Assembly: GCF_016808095.1 (NCBI RefSeq)
Contig: NC_068972.1
Span: 41,571,029 to 41,635,028, forward strand
DNA: 64,000 bases
DNA from: Vigna angularis
Taxonomy: Eukaryota > Streptophyta > Magnoliopsida > Fabales > Fabaceae
Direction: 5' to 3'
Part shown: one piece after another, positions 11,111 to 24,264 of the stretch
Layout: each line of letters starts with the position of its first letter
Position numbering within the stretch: the first letter of the stretch is position 1
Notes under the pieces: generated by a model
Told to the model about the DNA's origin: nothing
Database searches by the model: none
The model's input: the letters and a program-made list of their open reading frames with translations, nothing else
Program-made: the position numbers and the translations under genes

Positions 11111-14100
11111 ATGGCGGACGCATACTTCTTTCTTTTCTTTCTCCTTCCTCTGCTTCTTCTGGTCGTGCTCTATTTCCTGGTTAAACCGCGACCGGTGAAG
11201 ATCCCTATCAAGAATCGGCACGTGTTTATCACGGGCGGATCCAGCGGCATCGGGCTGTCTCTGGCACACCGCGCGGCGGCGGAGGGCGCGCGTGTGTCGA
11301 TATTGGCGCGGTCGCTGGGGAAGCTGGAGGAGGCGCGAAATGCGATCCGGCTGGCGACGGGGATCGAGGTGGCGCTATTCGCGGCAGACGTGCGGGACTT
11401 CGAGGCGGTGAAGCGCGCGGTGGACGAGGCAGGGCCAATCGACGTGCTGCTGCTGAACCACGGCGTGTTCGTAGCGCTGGAGCTGGAGAAGATGGAATTG
11501 AGTGAGATAAAGTTCACCATGGACGTCAATCTCATGGGAACGTTGAACCTCATCAAGGCCGCGCTTCCCGCGATGAAAAACCGGAAGGACCCGCTGCCCG
11601 CTTCCATTGCCCTTGTTTCCTCACAGGCCGGTCAGGTAAACCTGCACCTCCTTTCGCCCTCTGTTATTTATGATCTGATAATCTATTATGTGAATTACTA
11701 TTGCTGGGTTTATACATGTGAATTACTATTGCTGGGTTTATACATGTGAATTACTTATTTGGTTGTATTGTATATATCTGCATTTTATAGGTTTTAGTTT
11801 GTATAACTATGAAGTAATAATTATAGTCCTAGTGTATACACCTTTAAATTCGATTTAGGCTTTGCTGACACTAAAAATTGTCCAGATTAAACTATAAACA
11901 CGTAAGTACTCTCTGCTTTTGGGTGAAAAAACACTCTCTCATCAATTCAAATAACAGATGATAGGCTTTATAGCCTTACAGCAGCAAAGAAAACAAACTC
12001 TCTAACAAAAGAAAACCAACTCTGCACGTCTCTGCACGTGGGCAGTTTCCTAAACAGACTCTGCACTATATCCCTAAATAATAGGTCAATATTTGACCAT
12101 AATATTTAAGTACAAAATTAAAAACTGAAACTGACATTTAATTACTAATAAAACAGAAATTAATCTTTATTTACTAATATTCCCTCCCTTAAACTATATG
12201 CGGTAGCATTTATTTTATTTCTGAAGCTTCCAACATGCCTAACATCTTCCTCAACTTTGAAAATTGTTCTAACTTGAGTGGCTTGGTCATTATATCAGCA
12301 ACTTGAACTTCTGAGCGACAGTAGCTTAACATGATAGTTCCTTCTTTCACCAAGTCTCTTAAAAAATGAAATTTAATGTCTATGTGTTTGCTCCTCCCAT
12401 GAAACACTGGATTCTTTGATAACTGTATCGTGGAATTGTTGTCACATAGGATCAATGTGTTTTTCTGTTCTTTAAAATTCAGCTTCTCCAACACCCTTTG
12501 AATCCAAATGCATTGACAAGCACAAGAGGCAACAGCTATATATTCTGCTTCTGTGGTGGATAATGTGACTATTGATTGTTTCTTTGAGGACCATGAGACT
12601 GCTCCAGAGCCAAATAAAAATACAGATCCTGAAGTGCTTCTTCTATCATCTATATCCCCAGCAAAATCACTGTCAGAATATGCTACAATCTCTGTATTTC
12701 CTCCCTTTTTATAGTGGATGCCTAGCTCAGTTGTTCCCTTCAAGTACCTTAATATTCTTTTGGCTGCACACCAGTGAGATTCAGTGGATTTAGACATAAA
12801 TCTGCTGATCAAGCTTACTCCATACATTAAATCTGGCCGAGTTGCAGTCAAATACATAAGACTGCCAACTACTTGTTTGAACAAAGTTGCATCAACCTTG
12901 GAACCTGCATCAAATTTTGACAATCTTGTTCCTGGAACAATTGGATTCTTAACTGCATTACAATTTTCCATGCCAAAACGTGACAACACTTCCTGAGCAT
13001 ATTTCTTCTGACATATAAAGATTCCACTTGAATTCTGTATCACTTCAATACCAAGAAAGTATCTCATTTTTCCTAAATCTGACATATCAAATTCTATCAT
13101 CATGGATCTTTTAAACTCATCACACATATTCTCATCATTTCCTGTATATATCAAATCATCCACATAAAGACTTACAATTAGAATTTTACCTCCCTCCTTT
13201 GATTTTGTAAACAGTGTATATTCACAAAGACATCTATCAAATTCATTTCGAACAAAGTAAGCCTCTATCTTGTTGTACCAAGCTCTCGGTGCTTGTTTAA
13301 GGCCATAGAGTGCCTTTTTTAATTTCTACACCTTCTCTTCTTCACCTGTTTTCACAAATCCATCTGGTTATTGTACATATATCTCCTCCTTAAGTTCACC
13401 ATGAAGAAATGCACTCTTCGCATCTAGCTGAAACACATTCCAGCTATATTGGGCTGAATTGTGTCAAGTCTGGCCACGGGAGCAAATACCTCTGTGTAAT
13501 CCACTCCATATTGTTGAACATACCCTTTAGCCACTAGCCTGGCTTTGAACTTGTCTATCTCTCCAGTTTCTTTAAATTTGGTTTTAAAGATCCATTTGAC
13601 TCCAATTGGCTTTACTCCTATTGGCAGGTTAGTGAGCTCCCAAGTCATGTTTTTCTCTATTGATTCCATCTCTTTCATCATAGCATTTCTCCAATTCTCA
13701 CTCTTAATGGCGTCCTCAAAAGAGATTGGGTCATCTTCGGTGACCACCATTACATTTAGGTCATTATCATCTAAAAGACCTTCTCCTGTTTCGTAATCTT
13801 TCATCCAAATTGGTTCACTCCTATTCCTTCTAGCCCTCCCTGCAACTGAAGTCTCATAATTAATAATATGAGAATTATTAGGATAAATATCAGTACCTGC
13901 AGAACTGTTTTCAGCATCTTCAATTTGATCTGTGATTTCTTGAGCACCAGTATTTTCCACAATGTTTCCTTCAAACACCTCTTCAGAGTCATTCACATAT
14001 TCTTCATTACTTCTACATTCTAGAATATCATGTTGACATTCTTCTGCATTCTGCTTCCAATCCCAGCCTTTTTGCTCTTCAAAAACCACATCTCTGCTGA

Positions 14101-17100
14101 TTAAAATTCTTTTGTTGACAGGATCAAACAACCGATATGCCTTGGATTCATCACTTACTCCTAATAAAACACATTTCTTGCTTTTATCATCTAATTTCAC
14201 TCGATGCTGATCTAGTATATGCACATGAGCCAAACATCCAAATACTCGAAAGTAATCAACAGTAGGCTTCACCCCACTCCATACTTCTTCGGGAGTTTTG
14301 TCTTTCACTGCTGTTGTAGGACTTCTGTTAAGAATATGAGCACACCACCTAGCAGCTTCAGCCCAAAATATTTTGGGAACTTGTTTTCCAATTAGCATAG
14401 ATCGCACCATATTCATAATTGTTCTGTTCCTCCTTTCAGCAACTCCATTTTGCTGAGGTGTGTAGGCTGCAGTTAACTGCCTACGTATGCCTTGGCTTTT
14501 GCAAAAATCACCAAATTCGTTTGAAGTGAATTCTCCTCCTCTATCTGTCCTTAAACATCCAATGCTTACACCAGCTTCTTTTTCAACCAGCACCTTGAAT
14601 CTTTTAAAGTATAAAAAGGTTTCTGATTTTTCATTCAAGAAATAAAGCCAAATTTTCCGGGAGAAATCATCTATAAAACTCAGAATATACCTTTTGTTGC
14701 TGTTTGATATTGGATTGATAGGTCCACATATATCTGAATGCACAAGTTGAAGCCTTTTTGATGCTCTCCATAGACTGTTCTTGGGCATAGGCTTTCGGTG
14801 CTGCTTCCCAGCCAAACAGTGCGTACAAAGCTCTCTTGGAACTGTGACAGCAGGCAGTCCATTCACCATTTGTTTGGAGAAAAGTGTTTTCAGACCACTA
14901 TAGCTTAAGTGACCAAATCGGTTGTGCCAAAGTTGTGTTCCTTCCTCCAGTTCTATCTGGAAACATGTTGAATTTAAAGGTGCCTTGGTAGCTTTCAGAA
15001 TAAACATTCTATTTTCCTTCATATCTATTTCCATAATCTGTCCTTTCTCAGGTTGAGAGACTTTACACTTCCCATTCTGAATCTTTATGGACAAGCCTTT
15101 TTCTTGGAGTTGTCCTATGCTTAGTAAATTGTTCTTCAATTCTGGAACGTAGTACACATGTGAGATTACATGTATGGCTCCATTAACATTTAACCGAACA
15201 CTTCCTTTCCCCATTACAGCTATTCTTGTGTCATTGCCAAGTTTTACTGCATGTCTGAAGTTCTCATCTAATTCTGAGAACCACTCTTTGTTACCACTCA
15301 TATGGTTACTACAGAATCAAGAAACCATTCTTCTGTTGTTCCTTGCTTCAACTCAAAATAAGTCATTAGCAGGAGTTCATCCTCCTGGACTGCCTTTTCT
15401 TCCACCTCTGCATAATTTAAATTTTTCTCCCAGGTAGGACATTCATATTGAAAATGTCCAAATTTGTGACATTTGAAACATTCAATTTCAGCTTTGTTGA
15501 AGGACTGTCTGCCTCTTCCTCTGCCACGAAAGAAACCTCGTCCTCTTGCTCTTCCTCTTCCCTGACCTCTTCCTCTCCTGTCTTCATGGATAATTTGCAG
15601 TGCTTGGTCTGCTTCGTCATGTCCCACCATCCTTTGCTCATGAACTAAAAGACTGCTCTGCAGTTCATCAATCGTCATAGTGTCCAAGTTATTTGATTCT
15701 TCAATCGAGCACACGACATAATTAAATTTCGGAAGCATGGACCATAAAATTTTTGCAGCAATAATATTCTCCCGCATACTTTCTCCACATGCCTTCATAC
15801 TTTTTGCAATTTTTAAAGTGCGGGCAAAGTATGAATTCACTGTTTCATCTTCCTTCATATGTAGAATTTCAAATTCTCGACGCAGTGCTTGTAATTGTGC
15901 TCTTTTCACTCTTGTAGATCTTTGAAATTTTTGCTTCATAGAATCCCAAATATCTTTGGAGGTATCATCATTGAGGATAGTATCTAGAATTTCACGATCA
16001 ATGGCTTGATATAAATAATTCTTTACTTTCAAATCCTTCAATTTTTGTTCTTCCATGACTTTGAGTTCAGCTTCTGATGCAGTTGTTTTATCTGTAACAG
16101 CTGGAATTCCAAACTCTACCAACTGCCAATATTCTTTAGAATGAAGAAAATTCTCCATGAGTTTCGCCCAATGATCATAGTGCCCATCAAATCTAGGGAT
16201 TGCAGGTTGCACGTATTTGCTGGTGTTTGAATCTCCCATGTTTCTTCTTTGTGTCTATGTGCTGCTACTATTTTTTCTTTTTTTTTTTTTAGGATGTGCT
16301 CACTCACTCAATAAAATTCTGGATCAGGCCCCTATGAAGGAGCTCTGATACCAATTGTAAACACGTAAGTACTCTCTGCTTTTGGGTGAAAAAACACTCT
16401 CTCATCAATTCAAATAACAGATGATAGGCTTTATAGCCTTACAGCAGCAAAGAAAACAAACTCTCTAACAAAAGAAAACCAACTCTGCACGTCTCTGCAC
16501 GTGGGCAGTTTCCTAAACAGACTCTGCACTATATCCCTAAATAATAGGTCAATATTTGACCATAATATTTAAGTACAAAATTAAAAACTGAAACTGACAT
16601 TTAATTACTAATAAAACAGAAATTAATCTTTATTTACTAATATAAACTAATAAAAAAATTATCTGTTGGAACTAAAACGAGTTAAGCAGTGTATGAACAA
16701 ATACTGAAATGAGTATTTTCAGTGCATGGACTAAGTGCAACTTTTTGATTAATGTTTGCAAGAGCAATTGTGGTCTTACTTCTTAAGACCAAGTTTGCAG
16801 ACAAAATTTTAATGTGCAAATGTGCTTATCAGAGCAACAATACATGTCACAGAACTTTTACTTTCTAAACTCAGTTTGAAACATTCCCAACTGAAAACCA
16901 AACATAGCCTAAGACATAAACTTTTAACAGGTATAACGACTAAATAAGTAATTAAACTTTATTTTATTTATTTTGATGTGGAATTTGTGTTTATGTTTAG
17001 GCGGGCATTTATGGCTATGTAGCTTACTCAGCAAGTAAATTTGGTCTCCGTGGTTTAGCAGAAGCATTGCAACAAGAGGTTATAGCTGATAATATTCATG

Positions 17101-18976
17101 TTTCTCTGATTTTTCCTCCGGATACAGATACTCCAGGATTAGCAGAAGGTAGGTATTGAATTGGATGCTTGAATTTATTTCTTCACACCTATTACCTTTG
17201 CTAGTTTCTACTTCATTTTTGGTTGTAAATAACATGTCAGTTTGTGTAAAGCTCACCATGGAAGTCGTGCACTTGCTGTAACTCCTTGAAATTGCATAGG
17301 GTGTGCTTGATTTCCATTTCCGAAAGTTTTCAAAATGTAACTAGGCGAGTTGCTCAAATACCTGGTGGTGGGTGTAGGCACGGAGCATACCTTGAAATTG
17401 AGGAAGATGTTGAACAAAATGCAAAGAAAAGATGGGAAATCTTGCATTTCTTTCTGTATTTAGTTTTTAAAACACCTTTTTTTTAAACAATTTCGTAACA
17501 TAACAGACTTTGGATGATAAATAACATGTCAGTTTGTGTAAAGCTCACCATGGAAGTCGTGCACTTGCTGTAACTCCTTGAAATTGCATAGGGTGTGCTT
17601 GATTTCCATTTCCGAAAGTTTTCAAAATTTAACTAGGCGAGTTGCTCAAATACCTGGTGGCGGGTGTTGCAAGGCACGGAGCATACCTTGAAATTGAGGA
17701 AGATGTTGAACAAAATGCAAAGAAAAGATGGGAAATCTTGCATTTCTTTCTGTATTTAGTTTTTAAAACACCTTTTTTCTAAACAATTTCGTAACATAAC
17801 AGACTTTGGATGAGAAGATGATTGTTGAGTAGGGTGAAATTTTTTAAGAAAATAGTTTTTAAAACTGAAAAATGAAAAGAAAATCAATTAGGTCTTAAGT
17901 TTGTTACACAGAATTCTGCATCAATTGCGGATTTAATAACTCCAGCTCCTCCCTTATTATCTGAATATCTCTCATTTTTGTATCTGATCTAAATTCATAC
18001 ATTTGACTGATGCCATGGGGGAGGCTATTGTATCAATCCTATTACAAACTTAGAGATTAGAGAATGAAATTATTGCTTAAGATAATAAGTTTGAATCCAT
18101 GATTACTAAATATCCACTTAGAGTTCATGAGTATAAAAATAAAATTGTTGCTTTCAGCTTATTAAATGTCTGTTTGTAGCATCTCTTATGAAGTCTATGT
18201 ATCCTGTAATCAAAGTGAAGTACAATCTGAAAGGTCACTTTTACAGAAAACAGGAGAAAACCGGAGCTCACCAAAATCATTGCAGCCTCATCTGGTTGTA
18301 TGACAGCTGAAAAAGTTGCTCAGAAAGCTTTGGATGGTATAAAAAGTGGCAGCTTTATTGTTTCTTGCAATTTGGAGGGAATTGCGCTATCCCTAGCAAC
18401 TGCAGGTTTATCCCCTCAGAGGTCTTTCTTGATGGCCTTTGTTGAGGTGGTTGCTGCTGGAATTCTACGGATTGTTGCACTAGGCATGCAGTGGACTTGG
18501 TATGGAAGTATAGAGAAATATCACAGCCAAAGGAAGGGTAAGTGCTGCACAAAGGGATATTGAAAAATTATTTCTTAGTTTTTGTTAATTTAATTCCTGT
18601 CTGTCCAATCATCAAAAGAATAGTAAAACATGGCATTATGAAGAATTGAATGTTAAAATAGTACACATTTTCTATTAAAATCTGGATAAATTCAGACAAT
18701 TCTCATGAACATGTAGTTATTTGTCATCTCTAAAAGGATCTAATTCAAAATTGGGTTAGACTCTTCAATATGGTTACTTAGAGTTTGCCTGGGAAATTAG
18801 TCATTCATTAAAGTTTTGCAATTTGCATGAAACATCTCTTGTTACGCTCCTGGGCTTTAGAAGTCATACTGTTATATTTGGGCAGTCTTTCCAAAGTTAA
18901 TTTACAAGAGTGCTTTTATGATTTTTTTTTTCTTTGGTTAAAATTTGAGAATGGTTCTATAACAGATTGAAATAAA

Positions 18977-19009
<33 letters not shown>

Positions 19010-19294
19010 TATATACTTATCTATTTATTTAGTATCTGTCGTTTGATTCCATATAGTGACTGTGGTTCATACACTATTATTAAACACGTAGTGAACAGCA
19101 AATGATATAATGTTTGAATTCAAAAGCAATTAGGACATTGTAAAAGTTTAGGATGTTACTTTTATCTGGTGGAGCCTCTTAAGGTATTGCTTGTACCCTG
19201 TTAAAAGGTTAATGTTAATTCAAATGAATTCCCCAGCTAAAACTTATGAGATTGATGATTTATCATTCTGACAGGTTCAACCCGGAGTAGCTGA
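11111..19294 (+). CDS. TSC10: 3-ketodihydrosphingosine reductase (TSC10/KSR family)
   Basis: The gene reduces 3-ketosphinganine to sphinganine with NADPH, the second step of sphingolipid base synthesis, at the ER membrane. Exons are 11111-11635, 17001-17148, 18247-18537 and 19275-19294, all GT-AG, encoding 327 residues, which fits the plant family length. The protein is a short-chain dehydrogenase with an N-terminal membrane anchor (residues about 5-24), the TGGSSGIG cofactor loop (41-48), an LLLNHG segment, catalytic Ser in VSSQAGQ (about 170) and the YSASK pair Tyr184/Lys188. A C-terminal hydrophobic segment is encoded in exon 3. The catalytic Ser is the end of exon 1 and Tyr/Lys open exon 2, so the active site is assembled across the 5.4-kb intron that holds a Copia element. 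The last exon adds only GSTRSS; retaining intron 3 would give a slightly different tail ending at 18563. All motifs are intact and I see no disabling change. Confidence 0.88.
11893..12179 (-). repeat. 3' LTR of the intronic Copia element
   Basis: By eye it matches the other LTR at every position except one, the second base (A instead of G). That base lies at the terminus and destroys the canonical TG end. Confidence 0.9.
12210..13163 (-). pseudogene. Copia reverse transcriptase C-terminus and RNase H
   Basis: The frame opens at the GTG of the YVDDL catalytic box, so this is not a true start. It continues through the RT connection into RNase H, with [15 protein letters not shown] and a C-terminal ADIMTKPL segment. 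It has no internal stop, but it is separated from the upstream RT by stop codons and a frameshift. Confidence 0.85.
13424..15301 (-). pseudogene. Copia protease remainder, integrase and start of reverse transcriptase, broken
   Basis: This 625-codon frame has no native start. It holds the rest of the protease and the GAG-pre-integrase zinc-binding segment (HNRFGHLS ... CTHCLAGK). An integrase with the D-D-E residues follows ([25 protein letters not shown]). The beginning of reverse transcriptase (KWIFKTKF ... VARLDTI) is present before the frame is lost in a deletion near 13450. Downstream, between 13163 and 13424, the RT reading shows two single-base nonsense changes. Confidence 0.85.
15298..16239 (-). 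pseudogene. Copia gag and start of protease, frame broken
   Basis: 313 codons from ATG 16239. The N-terminal UBN2-type Gag domain is followed by an Arg/Gly-rich tract and a CX2CX4HX4C zinc knuckle at residues 254-267. The frame then reaches the protease, where the WFLDS active-site segment (ending near residue 309) leads into four unrelated residues and a stop. The next frame picks up the normal downstream protease sequence at once. The simplest reading is a small deletion, not a multiple of three, right at the catalytic Asp-Ser-Gly, so both frame and active site are lost. Confidence 0.85.
16356..16642 (-). repeat. 5' LTR of the intronic Copia element
   Basis: 287 bp, starting TGTAAACACG and immediately followed by the TAAAC target duplication. 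It is antisense to KSR, so any promoter in it would read toward exon 1 on the opposite strand. Confidence 0.9.
17226..17813. repeat. Tandem duplication in KSR intron 2 (292-bp period)
   Basis: Copies at 17226-17517 and 17518-17813 are nearly identical, differing by a few substitutions and a short insertion in the GGCGGGTGTTGC part. They lie between exon 2 and exon 3. The small ORFs inside are not part of KSR. Confidence 0.9.
18977..19010. repeat. (ATT)n microsatellite in KSR intron 3
   Basis: About eleven ATT units; no coding role. Confidence 0.85.
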
Positions 19295-21705
19295 AACAGA
19301 GTCCTATGCCCCATTTTAGGAGTTATATGCAAGATACTGGGATGCTGCCTTCTTCCACTCTGAAATTCAAATGAAAGTTAACGAATTAGATCTCGATAAA
19401 CATCAAGTTGATTAAGTTTTGTTTTTTTTTTTAACTTTTCTTCCGTTTTCTAACATATGTTAAGTAAAGACAGGTTAAGTTACATGTTCAGGTTCAGTAA
19501 TACGCTATGGATTGGATAGGATTGATGTATATTTTCTTTAAAAAAAGTTTGGTCCTCATTTCTTTTTACGTTTTTATTTTGTTCGGCAATAATATTTTGT
19601 CCTCCATAAAATTTTAGTTTTGTTTTCATTTTTGTTGATTTTTTATTTTATTTTAAGTGATAACTTATATGTTAAGTGATCACGTTAGTGTATTAGTAAT
19701 ATTAAATGATCATATTAGTATGTAAGTAACATGTATATTTAAAATTACTTTGTTTAACTCTGAAATAGTTCATTAATATGAAGAAGGTAATGTTTAGTTC
19801 TTTCAATTAGGGTTTGCGGTTTTTTTCAGCGCTTTTTTTATATAAAAAGGGAATTCAAAGAAATAATGCATGAAGAAACCTTGTTTAAAGAAAATAACAT
19901 TGTTTTTACTACATTAATTAATTCTTTAAACGAAATTATTTTTTAAAAAGTACAAAGGTTATCTTACTGAAAATAAATTATTTTTCTTAAGGATCATTAA
20001 AAATTTATTCGAGTGTAAAAGTAAATGTGCCAGATTTTCTTCTAACATATGTTACATAAGAGATATATCATCACTTTGATACCTCATTTATTCCACCAAC
20101 ATCTCAAGGGTCTAGGACTCTTCAAATAACCTGAAAATGAAAAAGATTAAAAAAATTGTTTTTATAAAGTGGAAAGGACAAGCATACATCATTGTGATGA
20201 ACTTTCCTTGTTAGTATCTTGTTTCTTCAAATCTTCGAAGAGCTACATGATCATTTTAATTTTATTAATTAAAATTCATGAAAACTACATAATCTATAAG
20301 GTGTATATTTTCATATAGAACAAGCAACAATACTTCCAATAACTTCTAAGAACATTATATTAGAAATTGATCAAGCTACTTAAGCTCGTCTCCACTGTTA
20401 GCTATAGACACCATTTTACTGATCATGCAATTAAAGCAGTTAACAATGTTCATGATTAATTGGTTTGTAAATAGTTAGGAACACATGAGGAACCGGTTCT
20501 TGGAAGCACCAGCTGGCATGAGACACAAGTTATACACAAACACAGCAATGTCTGAAATTTGAAATGTCATGTCTGAGTAAGTGTATGTCTCTATGAGACC
20601 CTAATTGCCATGAGACAACACGTACAAGAAGGACTAAGAAGGACTAAGAAGTACTAACTCAAGTGTTTAAAATGCTGATGTTCATTTACCTTTCAACATT
20701 TGTCTAAGAACCACCAACTGGCATTAGACATAGCATATACAAAGAGCCACACGTCAAAATCTAGTGTCCCACTACGATTTGATAAGTGTAAGTGTATATG
20801 ACCTTCCTTTAAAGATTTTGGACCTAAATACAATACCTCTTATGTATGTCTTTTTTCAGCATTTCAAGAGGCATCTCTCTTGGGAAACCTTATCTTACAA
20901 CAGTGTTAGAAAAAAAAATATTCTGTCAGTTATGCAGTTGAAAATTGAACCCCAGAGCATCCTCATCCTTTTTTTCCACCACATTCAAAAGTTTAAGCCT
21001 TGTTTTCAAAAGTCGGTGGGTCACTGATATACCAGATACAGCTGGAACAAAATTTGGTAAATTCAAATATACTTCACTGCTAAAATTTGAAGGTTCCACT
21101 AGCCTTTTACTTTATCAGTGTTTGAGATTGATTAGACGAGTTTAACCGTTTCTAAACCTAGCAGTCACAGAACCGTGATTTTTGGCTATTCTTTTGTCTC
21201 ATTCTTTTGTCCCCTTCAAATCAAAATACCTTCATCTTGATTGATATCTTGTTTATTCAATTTGTGCTAGAAAAGTATGTACATAAATACGTCTACCACA
21301 TAACAGAATGATCCTTGAAACTTCTCTTACATACTGCTGCTTGAGAAATTCATTTATAAAGTTAGGATTTTCATAGTGACACAAGCTGAACATATGCATT
21401 TGATATTTACAGAGAATGAAAAATAGTCCTACAGAAACAGTTAAACTTGTACATGGACTTGTGAGTCAGCTGTGTAATCTGAAACACGTGTATCATGTAC
21501 ATGTCATTGATTTTCACAAAGTCGTTTCCAAAGCCACTGAATCAACTAACATGGTATTATTTAAACTTAATCTGATATCCAATGGAAGTATAGGTCATCC
21601 ATAAAAATATATTCAGAACATTTTTTCTTATAAATCTTACCTTGAATAAATCAACTTACGATTGGAACTCTCGTATCTATTGGATAAGTTAATTTAAAAA
21701 AAAAG

Positions 21706-21747
<42 letters not shown>

Positions 21748-21873
21748 CAAAACAAAACGATTTAATGCGATTTAGTTAGATTTCATTTTATTAATTAGTA
21801 CATCTATTTTTTGAACCCTCTCGTTCATTACCCAGTACCAGAACGCTATGTACTGATATCAGTATTACTATCT
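19295..21873. other. KSR 3' UTR and intergenic sequence
   Basis: The first few hundred bases are presumably the KSR 3' UTR; no polyadenylation site can be fixed. The rest is AT-rich with no convincing exon. A (TA)n run is at about 21709-21744. ORFs of 60-87 codons here lack any domain. Confidence 0.5.
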
Positions 21874-21882
21874 GCTTTATTT

Positions 21883-22704
21883 GGCTTTTGCACCAAAGTA
21901 GGCAAATATGCCTCTAATATTACCAAAATGGGCAAATTCAAACCATATTACAAAAATGGGGAAGTCGTGGGGGACCCAAACGACTTCAATTGAAGAAGTC
22001 GTGCCCCCCTTGCACGACTTCACACTGTTGATATGAACAGTGTTGAAGTCGTGCACCCCAAAAACGACTTCTGACGACGGTAATCGATTACAACGTAACG
22101 GTAATCGATTACAGAGTGTTGAAATCGTGACCATCCTACACGACGCCCGGGCGCGAGCTTCTCGCAAAAACTGGCGCCCGGCGCCCCTCTTTTAGCTGGA
22201 CGAGCGTCCTCTCTTGCGTCCATAGGGCGAGCATTCTCTTCTCGCTGGATGAGCGTCCTCTCGTGCGTCTTTGCTGGACGAGCGTCCACTTCTGCTTGCA
22301 GGACGAGCGTCCACTGCGCGCGTCTTTGCTGGACGAGCGTTCTCTTCTGCTCGCTTGACGAGCGTCCACTGCTCGCTCAGAGCGCAGAGTGCTTCTTGCT
22401 ACACAATCAAGCTGGTAATCGATTACCGAAATGTCGTAATCGATTACTAGTACGTTTTCTGCCTGGTCTCCATTTCAACACTCTGTAATCGATTACCAAA
22501 TCAATGTAATCGATTACAAGACCCAGAAGTTGTTTTTGGGGTGCACGACTTCAACACTGTACCTATGAACAGTGTGAAGTCGTGCAGGGGGGCACGACTT
22601 CTTCTTTTGAAGTCGTTTTGGCCCCCCCACGACTTCACTTTCGTTCAAATTTTGCTTATTTTGGTAATAAAGAAGGCATATTTGCCTACTTTGGTGCAAA
22701 AGCC
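21883..22704. mobile_element. 822-bp MULE-type non-autonomous element with 9-bp TSD
   Basis: The termini are inverted (GGCTTTTGCACCAAAGTAGGC and its complement) and the similarity runs over most of the outer 100-150 bp, including GAAGTCGTG/CACGACTTC boxes. GCTTTATTT is duplicated exactly at 21874-21882 and 22705-22713. A 9-bp duplication is the Mutator-superfamily signature. No transposase is encoded. The interior has three pairs of TAATCGATTA and a cluster of GGACGAGCGTCC-like repeats (about 22190-22380). Confidence 0.9.
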
Positions 22705-22713
22705 GCTTTATTT

Positions 22714-24264
<1,551 letters not shown>

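Larger units (their letters stand above)
11893..16642 (-). mobile_element. Ty1/Copia element inserted antisense in KSR intron 1
   Basis: The two 287-bp LTRs (11893-12179 and 16356-16642) are flanked by the direct repeat TAAAC (11888-11892 and 16643-16647). A tRNA-Met primer-binding site complement is at 16342-16353 next to the right LTR, and a purine-rich tract complement (about 12181-12190) is next to the left one. Gag, protease, integrase, reverse transcriptase and RNase H are in Copia order on the minus strand but interrupted. The outer LTR end is TA rather than CA. Confidence 0.93.
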
